From: an uncultured Anaerosolibacter sp.
GTDB lineage: Bacteria > Bacillota_A > Clostridia > Peptostreptococcales > Thermotaleaceae
Direction of reading: 5' to 3'
Assembly (NCBI GenBank): GCA_937948705.1
Contig: CALECF010000147.1
Span: 1-12,985, forward strand
Length of the DNA: 12,985 bases
Shown one piece after another: positions 7,494 through 12,985 of the stretch (within the stretch, counting starts at the first letter, position 1; each line of letters starts with the position of its first letter). Position numbers and translations under genes: made by a program. Below the pieces are notes generated by a model. It was not told the origin of the DNA, did no database searches, and worked only from the letters and a program-made list of their open reading frames with translations.

Positions 7494-9849
7494 AAGCTAA
7501 GTTTTCTAGTGGAAGTATGATCGTGTGTTCTATGGGCTTTAAGAATTTATTTTCAATCTCATGGGGAGGTAGTGGACGACTATAAAGATAGCCCTGGACT
7601 TCGTCACAACCAATGGCTGTGAGTGTGTCAAGTTGTGACTGCAGTTCTACCCCTTCGGCAATGGTCCTCAGCTCCATTGCTTCGGCCATCATGACAATGG
7701 CCTTTACGATCTGCATGGCATTGTAATCGGTTGCTATGTTGTCTATTAGTGGCTTTGCGATCTTCAGGCAATCAATATCAAAGCGTTTGATATAACTCAA
7801 GGAAGAGTAGCCTGTTCCAAAATCATCGATAGAGATAGAAACCCCAATATTTGCTAGGGCTGTGAATACTTCTTCCATGGCTACTTCACTCTTCATAGCA
7901 CTATTTTCGGTAATCTCAATATCTAGCCATTCTGGCTTGATTTGATGGGTGTGAATAAGTTCTTGGAACATCTCCATGAAGGTTATACTATCTAGCTGTT
8001 TCGGGGAGATGTTGATACCCATGCGCAAATCCAATCCATAGTCGTTGTTCCATTGTCTGATTTGAGCAATCGCCTTCTTGAGGACCCAGTCACCAATAGG
8101 GCAGATCATACCAGTTTCTTCAGCGATAGGGACAAAGTCTCCAGGGGGAATCATACCCATCTTTGGATTGGTCCAACGAATCAAGGCTTCCATCCCTACC
8201 AGCCTATTTTCTGGTATACTGAATTGCGGCTGATAGAATAGTTGAAACTCTTGATCGTAGTCAATGGTTTTCAAGAGCAGCTCAATTTCATTTTTATTGT
8301 GTACCTTGTCGCTTATACAAGCGTTAAAAAAAGCGAATTCATTATAGCCTTGGGCTTTTGCATGATACATGGCGATATCAGCATGCTTCATTAATATTTT
8401 GCTGTTGTTAGCATCTGCTGGATAAAGGGCAATCCCAATACTTATGGAAAGATTAAATCGATAATTTTGAATAATTACGGTATCACTGACCAAAGCAATG
8501 ATCTGTTCCGCCATAATTGTAATCTCTAGATGGTTGAAGATACCCTTCATCGCAATGGTGAATTCATCGCCACCCAATCTAGCAAGGGTCATAGGTTCTG
8601 ATTTCCAGCAGTCCAAGCGGTGGGCGATTTCTATCAATACAGCATCCCCGATATCATGACCGTAGGAATCATTAATGGTTTTAAATCTATCTAGATCCAT
8701 AAAGAACAATACCACGGTATCGGATGGATGGGATTCTCTAATCATTGTATCTAATGTATCAAGAAAATATCTGCGGTTAAAGAGTCCCGTGATGGTATCC
8801 TGCTTTGATAGCAAATCCAATTCCTCATTGGCCCTGATAAGATCTTGGGTTCTTTGGGAAACAAGGTGTTCCAGTAAATCGTTTTCCCTCTGTTCCTGTT
8901 TGAGCATATGCTCATTAAGTACGGCTCTGTAAACATAGTTGCTCAGCATCTGATGGATGAGAATAATACTGGCCAAGAATAAGATATCATAAACCACAAA
9001 GCCGTTCATCATAAATAGAAGTATAGGTCCTAAAACCATGATTAGCCACTTTTGGTGGGAGAGCACATTGATTGGTAGGTCCAGATGGTCAATTGTTCTT
9101 ATTTTCGATGGTTGATAGATTTCCAATAATCCACTGCTCCCCAACATTAGGAGTGAAGCCATAAAAACAGCATCAATCACAGTATTAGGGACATATAGAT
9201 CATGATGTACCTGATAACTGTACACTAGATCGGCACCAGTATATAGCACAATAGCATAGATAATAATTCGGAGGGTAGGTGAAATGTTTTTTCTGCTAAC
9301 GGACATATATATGACGCCAACAATGGCCAGGGCGAGAAAGTCAGTCAATATATATAAAAATGTGGTCAACCCAACGGCGTCTAGCTGTAGAAGCAGTTCA
9401 AATTGTCTATGGAAAAACAGCATCCAAGAGAGGCTGACACAGATCACTGTCATGGCTAAGATATCCAGCATCATCTTCACCCTATTCCATTGAGAACGCT
9501 GGGCGAAGAAATATAGTCCGCAGGCAAGGACAATAAAAAAATTGGGCAGTAAGTACAGATACAAAAACATATCCAAACCTTCAGGGTTAATCCCCAGTGC
9601 CAAATCATATATGGCCCATAGGATATCAGTAACACCCCAGGATAGACATGCTAAACCGCTGAGAATCCAGTTGGCTCGGTACTGTTTGTACTTTATAGCA
9701 GTATAGAGTAATACCCCAGAGGCAAGGAACGCACCGATAGGGGATAGGATGTTACCCCATAGGTTAGACTCATTGAATACTGTGAAGAAATATATGATAA
9801 AATAACCCCACAGGAGTCCTAATAGCCCATAAAAGGTTCGTCGTGTCAT
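7492..9849 (-). CDS. Polytopic membrane GGDEF-EAL c-di-GMP signalling protein
   Basis: A 785-residue protein with about nine membrane segments in residues 7-302, a linker helix at about 310-345, GGDEF at about 348-508 and EAL at about 520-775. The cyclase motif GGDEF (426-430) and FMDLDRFKTIND (383-394) are intact. The RxxD inhibitory site is missing: SEPM stands at that place (417-420). In the EAL domain EAL (554-556), EITEN (645-649), DDFGTGYSSL (675-684), AEGVE (731-735) and QGY (752-754) are present, so phosphodiesterase activity is plausible. The usual KID is KIA at 696-698. The membrane part resembles sensor modules of other Firmicutes GGDEF-EAL proteins, but I cannot name its family. 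ATG 9849 is chosen because GGGAGGA lies eight bases upstream; the in-frame ATG at 9915 has no Shine-Dalgarno. A sigma-H-type promoter and Spo0A boxes lie upstream. Confidence 0.9.
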   Translation of the reverse strand: MTRRTFYGLLGLLWGYFIIYFFTVFNESNLWGNILSPIGAFLASGVLLYTAIKYKQYRANWILSGLACLSWGVTDILWAIYDLALGINPEGLDMFLYLYLLPNFFIVLACGLYFFAQRSQWNRVKMMLDILAMTVICVSLSWMLFFHRQFELLLQLDAVGLTTFLYILTDFLALAIVGVIYMSVSRKNISPTLRIIIYAIVLYTGADLVYSYQVHHDLYVPNTVIDAVFMASLLMLGSSGLLEIYQPSKIRTIDHLDLPINVLSHQKWLIMVLGPILLFMMNGFVVYDILFLASIILIHQMLSNYVYRAVLNEHMLKQEQRENDLLEHLVSQRTQDLIRANEELDLLSKQDTITGLFNRRYFLDTLDTMIRESHPSDTVVLFFMDLDRFKTINDSYGHDIGDAVLIEIAHRLDCWKSEPMTLARLGGDEFTIAMKGIFNHLEITIMAEQIIALVSDTVIIQNYRFNLSISIGIALYPADANNSKILMKHADIAMYHAKAQGYNEFAFFNACISDKVHNKNEIELLLKTIDYDQEFQLFYQPQFSIPENRLVGMEALIRWTNPKMGMIPPGDFVPIAEETGMICPIGDWVLKKAIAQIRQWNNDYGLDLRMGINISPKQLDSITFMEMFQELIHTHQIKPEWLDIEITENSAMKSEVAMEEVFTALANIGVSISIDDFGTGYSSLSYIKRFDIDCLKIAKPLIDNIATDYNAMQIVKAIVMMAEAMELRTIAEGVELQSQLDTLTAIGCDEVQGYLYSRPLPPHEIENKFLKPIEHTIILPLENLA

Positions 9850-9962
9850 GTTTTCTGTCCTCCCGATATATAACGTAGGGTAGTAGTTATAATGAGTCAA
9901 GATGTAATTCATCAAAATATGACAATTCTTTGATAAGGAGAATTTTTTTAATAATCATTGTT

Positions 9963-9992
9963 CTATTCTAGCTTTGGGGGTGGATTTCCTGC
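9963..9992 (-). promoter_or_regulatory. Sigma-H-type promoter for the GGDEF-EAL gene
   Basis: On the minus strand, GCAGGAAAT (9992-9984) fits the sigma-H -35 consensus RNAGGAWWW at all nine positions. After 12 bases, CTAGAATAG (9971-9963) contains the GAAT core of RNNGAATWW, with two mismatches. A start near 9956 would give a leader of about 107 bases. No convincing sigma-A promoter was found for this gene. Confidence 0.55.
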
Positions 9993-10002
9993 TATTCGAG
10001 AC

Positions 10003-10010
10003 TTCGACAA
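10003..10010 (-). promoter_or_regulatory. Spo0A box 1
   Basis: The minus strand reads TTGTCGAA, containing the full Spo0A consensus TGTCGAA. It is centred about 50 bases upstream of the predicted sigma-H start. A degenerate second half, GTCTCGAA (10002-9995), abuts it towards the -35 element. Confidence 0.6.
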
Positions 10011-10038
10011 AAGGTTTTTCTTTGACTATTACCCAATA

Positions 10039-10046
10039 TTCGACAA
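10039..10046 (-). promoter_or_regulatory. Spo0A box 2
   Basis: A second perfect TTGTCGAA on the minus strand, in the same orientation and 36 bases from box 1. It could serve the GGDEF-EAL promoter, or the divergent sigma-A promoter whose -35 begins 26 bases away at 10072. Confidence 0.55.
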
Positions 10047-10071
10047 GGAAAAAAGGGTCTGGGAAAATGGA

Positions 10072-10100
10072 TTGACACTTTCAAGAAATTTCCATATAAT
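10072..10100 (+). promoter_or_regulatory. Consensus sigma-A promoter for the MFS gene
   Basis: TTGACA (10072-10077) and TATAAT (10095-10100) are both perfect and separated by the ideal 17 bases. Transcription would start near 10107 and give a leader of about 185 bases, which contains the riboswitch. Such a strong promoter fits a gene held off by a terminator in its leader. Confidence 0.9.
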
Positions 10101-10140
10101 ATGAAATAACAAAATTCATATATATAAAAATGTTTTTGAT

Positions 10141-10229
10141 AGTGTAGCTAGGATTACAGTTGTTTTACAGTGTCTGGTCTGGGCGATACATGATAGTAGC
10201 TACGGTTCTAGGCCTAAAGCCTGGGGGAC
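10141..10229 (+). ncRNA. ykkC-family riboswitch aptamer (guanidine-I-like)
   Basis: The closing helix P1 pairs GTAGCTA (10144-10150) exactly with TAGCTAC (10197-10203). Family landmarks follow in order: GCTAGG at 10147-10152, CTGGTCTGGGCGA at 10174-10186 (family CUGGUCCGAGAG), ACGG at 10202-10205, the small hairpin AGGC/GCCT (10210-10213 with 10219-10222) with an A-rich loop ending AAAGCC, and GGGGGA at 10223-10228 (family GGGAGA). Guanidine-I is the commonest ykkC class and often controls efflux genes, which suits the MFS exporter downstream. Several core bases differ from the textbook consensus, so a subtype-2 ligand (ppGpp, PRPP, ADP/dADP) or an orphan variant is not excluded. Confidence 0.6.
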
Positions 10230-10271
10230 GAATCTTAATGATTTGAGGGATGTCCTTCAGTTTTTTATTTT
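10221..10271 (+). terminator. Riboswitch-controlled terminator in the MFS leader
   Basis: CTGGGGGAC (10221-10229), the 3' end of the aptamer, pairs over nine bases (two G-U) with GTCCTTCAG (10252-10260). TTTTTTATTTT follows directly. The same bases cannot be in the aptamer and the terminator at once, so ligand binding should block termination and turn the gene on. A shorter hairpin, TGAGGG (10244-10249) with CCTTCA (10254-10259), is a possible competitor. Confidence 0.7.
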
Positions 10272-10291
10272 CATTTAAGGGGGAATAAACC

Positions 10292-11530
10292 ATGAATCCT
10301 TTTACAACCTATAGGGGATTGCCAAAAAGTATATATATCTTGTTTTGTGCCCAAGTGATTAACCGATTTGGAGATTTTGTTTTACCGTTTCTCACACTGT
10401 ATTTAACAAAAAAGCTAGGGTATTCCTTTGAAACTGCAGGTATTGTTGCGATGATCAGTTCCTTGGTATCCATTCCCGGATCCCTGTTGGGAGGAAAGTT
10501 TGCTGATCAAATTGGCAGGAAAAAAACCTATCTGATTGCCCAGACCTTGGCAGGGGTGTTCCTGATCCCCTGTGCCTTTGTGGATCAGCCACAGATAATC
10601 GTGATTCTTTTAATGTTGTCTACATTTTGTAATGGGGCGGTAAGGCCTGCGATCAGTGCGATTGTTGCCGATCTTTTACCTCCGGAAGAAAGACAGTTGG
10701 GATTTTCACTGCTTTATCTTGGTATAAATTTAGGGGTATCCTTAGGGCCGATCGTAGCTGGATTTCTATTTAACAACCATCTATCCCTCCTTTTCATAGG
10801 AGATGCAATCACATCTTTTATAGCTGTTACATTGGTTTTTATCTATATTAAAGAAACCAATCCGGTACATCAGGAAGAGGTACATAACATCTCAGAGGAA
10901 AGGGAAGAAGCCGGGAGTATCATGACAGTTCTTTGGAAAAGACCTCAGATCCTTGCTTTCCTAGTGATTGATATAGCCTATACCTTCGTATATACCCAGC
11001 ACAGATTTTCACTGCCATTAATGCTGGAGGATGTCTTTTCCAATAAAGGGGCGGAGGCCTTTGGGTACTTAATGAGTATCAATGCCCTTACTGTCCTGGT
11101 GATGACTGTGTTTATTATCAGTATTACAAAGCGCTTTAAGCCCCTTGTGAATATCATCATCGCTGGTGTGCTATATGCCATAGGCTTTGGAATGGTGGGA
11201 ATGATTAGTTCTTTTGCGTTATTTTCAGTTTCGACCATTCTTTGGACAGTGGGAGAGATTCTTGTGGTAACGAACCATGGTGTCTATATGGCCAATAGCA
11301 GTCCGAAAAATTTTCGGGGCAGATTCAATTCTATCGGGGTATTGAGCTGGGCTTCAGGAAGCGCCCTTGGAACGTCGCTGATGGGTAAGTATATAGGGAC
11401 CATGGGAATCAGAGCTGTTTGGCCACTGACAGCAGCCATAGCTGGTACAGCGACGGTGCTGATGCTTTCACTGCACACCTATTCCCTAAACCGCTCCAAG
11501 AGATTGGTGAAAGATTCCGCTCAAGGATAG
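10292..11530 (+). CDS. MFS efflux transporter under riboswitch control
   Basis: A 412-residue major facilitator superfamily protein of the DHA1/multidrug type with about 12 membrane segments, of usual length. The motif A loop between helices 2 and 3 is GGKFADQIGRKK (67-78), with Asp72 and Arg76. A motif C-like pattern, GxxxGxxxGPxxAG (144-157), marks drug/proton antiporters. RFGD at 25-28 is typical of helix 1. The central cytoplasmic loop at about 187-215 is charged. AAGGGGGA (10277-10284) lies seven bases before ATG. The leader holds a perfect sigma-A promoter, a ykkC-family aptamer and a terminator, so expression should rise when the ligand is present. Export of guanidine or a related compound is an inference; guanidine exporters known to me are mostly small multidrug resistance proteins, so an MFS pump here would be less usual. 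Confidence 0.88.
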   Translation: MNPFTTYRGLPKSIYILFCAQVINRFGDFVLPFLTLYLTKKLGYSFETAGIVAMISSLVSIPGSLLGGKFADQIGRKKTYLIAQTLAGVFLIPCAFVDQPQIIVILLMLSTFCNGAVRPAISAIVADLLPPEERQLGFSLLYLGINLGVSLGPIVAGFLFNNHLSLLFIGDAITSFIAVTLVFIYIKETNPVHQEEVHNISEEREEAGSIMTVLWKRPQILAFLVIDIAYTFVYTQHRFSLPLMLEDVFSNKGAEAFGYLMSINALTVLVMTVFIISITKRFKPLVNIIIAGVLYAIGFGMVGMISSFALFSVSTILWTVGEILVVTNHGVYMANSSPKNFRGRFNSIGVLSWASGSALGTSLMGKYIGTMGIRAVWPLTAAIAGTATVLMLSLHTYSLNRSKRLVKDSAQG

Positions 11531-11593
11531 GAGCCTAGAATTCCTTTTATGAGAGTGAGAAAATAATTTTCGGTATTAATGGGATTTTATAAA

Positions 11594-11637
11594 AAACGAA
11601 GAGTCGAAAGGGATCATTTCTTTTCGACTCTTCGTTT
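11594..11637 (-). terminator. Shared terminator between converging MFS and flavodiiron genes
   Basis: A perfect 16-pair stem joins 11594-11609 to 11622-11637 around a 12-base loop. On the minus strand six thymines follow, a strong signal for the flavodiiron transcript. On the plus strand only TTTGCT follows, so it may serve the MFS gene less well. Confidence 0.88.
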
Positions 11638-11654
11638 GCTATCATGGTTTATAT

Positions 11655-12854
11655 CTACACTTGTTCTTTAAGTTTTTTCACCATTTGTCTTGCCATTTCC
11701 ATACAACCGTCAATATCATTACCGCAGGCTGCACATTTGGCTTCTACTGGTTCAGTAACTACAGGAAGCTTGATTGCTTCGGCAAATTTCATGAGATTAC
11801 TTACCCCGCCACCATTCCAACTGTAGGTACCAAAAACCCCTAGGTATCTATTTTTCAAGCCTACATGGAGGAGTTTGTCGGTCAAGCTCTGTATAGGCGG
11901 AAACATAGCCGTATTGTAGGCACAACTACCAATAATTAATCCTTTGTACTTCCAGATATCTCGCAGGATAAAGGAGACATGGGTTTTTGATGCATCATAG
12001 ATCTTGATGTTTCTTATGCCTTCCTCGGATAAGGTTCTGCCAATGGTCTCGGCCATTTTTCCGGTATTGCCGTACATCGTGCCATAGACGATGACTACTC
12101 CCTCCTCAGCTTCATATTTACTCCATTGATCATAGAGGGATACTACCTTTGAAATGTCATTACGCCAGATGGGACCATGGGTAGCACAAATCGTTTTAAT
12201 CTCTAAACTGCCTAACTTCTTTAAGGCGGCTTGAACGGTGGCTCCGTATTTGCCAACAATATTGGAATAATATCTGCGCATTTCCTCTTCAAAGAAGTGC
12301 ATATCGACTTCATCATTGAAGATGCCCCCATCTAAGGCACCAAAGCTTCCAAAGGCATCTCCAGAGAAGAGGATATGGTTGGTTTCTTCATAGGCCATCA
12401 TGGTTTCCGGCCAGTGGACCATAGGGGTCATGTAAAACTTTAATTTGTGTTTTCCTAGGTCAAGGACATCTCCCTCTTTTACGGAATAATGATTCTCAGT
12501 AATTCCATAGAAGTTTTGAATCATATCAAAGGTCTTAGGATTCCCCACAATTTTTATATCAGGATAAAGCTCAACGATGGCTTGCATCGTACCGGAATGG
12601 TCGGGCTCCATATGATTGACGATGAGGTAGTCCACTTTTCTATCTTGGCCAATAATTTTTTGTATCTTTCCAAGATACTCACTAGTTTGTCCACCATCTA
12701 CGGTATCCACCAAAGCAATTTTCTCATCAACGATTAAATAGGAGTTATAAGCCACCCCATGATCAAGGGGCCATAGATTTTCAAACAAAGCAGTTCTACG
12801 ATCATTGATACCCACCCAATAGATTTGATCTGTAATTGAAACAGAGTTAAACAT
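11655..12854 (-). CDS. fprA: Flavodiiron protein (FprA family, O2/NO reductase)
   Basis: A 399-residue cytoplasmic A-type flavoprotein, the common two-domain length. The N-terminal metallo-beta-lactamase-like domain has all diiron ligands: HMEPDH with His81, Glu83, Asp85 and His86, then His147 (HWPE), Asp166 (SGDAFGS) and His226 (THGP). The flavodoxin domain starts near 252, with the FMN phosphate loop YGTMYGNTGK (257-266). The family reduces O2 to water or NO to N2O with electrons from rubredoxin or related carriers; no rubredoxin domain is fused here. The C-terminus carries a cysteine group, KCAACG...GC (Cys374, Cys377, Cys384), whose role I cannot assign. ATG 12854 is chosen because GGGAGG lies eight bases upstream; the longer frame from 12896 begins next to the predicted transcription start. 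It is monocistronic, with its promoter at 12899-12927. Confidence 0.94.
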   Translation of the reverse strand: MFNSVSITDQIYWVGINDRRTALFENLWPLDHGVAYNSYLIVDEKIALVDTVDGGQTSEYLGKIQKIIGQDRKVDYLIVNHMEPDHSGTMQAIVELYPDIKIVGNPKTFDMIQNFYGITENHYSVKEGDVLDLGKHKLKFYMTPMVHWPETMMAYEETNHILFSGDAFGSFGALDGGIFNDEVDMHFFEEEMRRYYSNIVGKYGATVQAALKKLGSLEIKTICATHGPIWRNDISKVVSLYDQWSKYEAEEGVVIVYGTMYGNTGKMAETIGRTLSEEGIRNIKIYDASKTHVSFILRDIWKYKGLIIGSCAYNTAMFPPIQSLTDKLLHVGLKNRYLGVFGTYSWNGGGVSNLMKFAEAIKLPVVTEPVEAKCAACGNDIDGCMEMARQMVKKLKEQV

Positions 12855-12868
12855 GAAAAACGCCTCCC

Positions 12869-12897
12869 TTACCAATATAAATAGTAGTATTACCAAT
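12869..12897. promoter_or_regulatory. Direct-repeat operator candidate at the fprA start site
   Basis: TTACCAAT occurs at 12869-12876 and again at 12890-12897, 21 bp apart (two helical turns). The upstream copy covers the predicted start of fprA transcription and the other lies within the leader, where a bound protein would repress. No known regulator site is recognised. Confidence 0.4.
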
Positions 12898-12898
12898 T

Positions 12899-12927
12899 AT
12901 TATATATGAAAATATTTTTTTATACAA
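12899..12927 (-). promoter_or_regulatory. Sigma-A promoter of fprA
   Basis: On the minus strand, TTGTAT (12927-12922) and a perfect TATAAT (12904-12899) are separated by 17 bases. Transcription would begin near 12892, about 38 bases before the ATG. A second TATAAT further upstream (about 12935) lacks a usable -35. Confidence 0.65.
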
Positions 12928-12985
12928 AACATTATAGAAATACCCTGAATGCTAAAAGATAATCAACATATGCTAGAATAAAGTT

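Noticed and set aside
9850..9915. N-terminal 22-residue extension of the GGDEF-EAL protein
   Set aside because: No Shine-Dalgarno before ATG 9915, whereas GGGAGGA precedes ATG 9849 at ideal spacing.
9924..9949. Plus-strand hairpin AATTCT/AGAATT followed by T-run
   Set aside because: Six AT-rich pairs and no plus-strand gene upstream to terminate; probably fortuitous in AT-rich leader DNA.
9850..9955. c-di-GMP riboswitch in the leader of the GGDEF-EAL gene
   Set aside because: No GEMM-like conserved segments or paired helices were found in the roughly 107-base leader.
10107..10291. T-box leader for the MFS gene
   Set aside because: The T-box sequence AGGGTGGNACCGCG is absent and the downstream gene is not amino-acid related; ykkC landmarks fit better.

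Overview
The window looks like chromosomal DNA of a low-GC, spore-forming member of the Clostridia (an Alkaliphilus-like organism is my guess, from overall gene similarity and not from any search). Support comes from AT-rich intergenic DNA, strong AGGAGG-type ribosome binding sites, a spore-coat transglutaminase (tgl), perfect Spo0A boxes, sigma-H and sigma-K-like promoters, and an oxygen/NO-scavenging flavodiiron protein typical of anaerobes.

Layout. 1-321: no recognisable gene; a REP-like palindrome, a terminator and a sigma-54-type promoter. 322-2380 (+): a two-gene operon encoding a Tm-1-like ATP-binding protein (UPF0261) and a PEP-hydrolase-family TIM-barrel protein, the two halves that plants carry fused as Tm-1. 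2606-5338 (+): a membrane sensor with four PAS-like domains followed by GGDEF and HD-GYP, bracketed by two near-copies of one hairpin. 5455-7385 (-): tgl, translationally coupled to an upstream unknown gene with a tyrosine-rich N-terminus, behind a sigma-K-like promoter. 7492-9849 (-): a polytopic membrane GGDEF-EAL protein behind a sigma-H-type promoter and Spo0A boxes. 10072-11530 (+): a consensus sigma-A promoter, a ykkC-family (guanidine-I-like) riboswitch with a terminator switch, and an MFS exporter. 11655-12854 (-): a flavodiiron protein whose promoter overlaps a direct-repeat operator candidate.

How the genes fit together. Two c-di-GMP enzymes, each with both a synthesis and a degradation domain, sit on either side of a late-sporulation coat-crosslinking operon. 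One of them carries sporulation-initiation signals (Spo0A and sigma-H), so the central 7 kb may link c-di-GMP turnover to sporulation. The MFS gene looks like a ligand-induced efflux pump; guanidine is the leading candidate ligand. The Tm-1/TIM-barrel pair has no established biochemical role, and its sigma-54-type promoter suggests control by an enhancer-binding activator outside the window.

Start codons were moved inward from the longest reading frame for six genes because a good Shine-Dalgarno sequence precedes the internal ATG. No tRNA, rRNA, CRISPR array or intact mobile element was seen.
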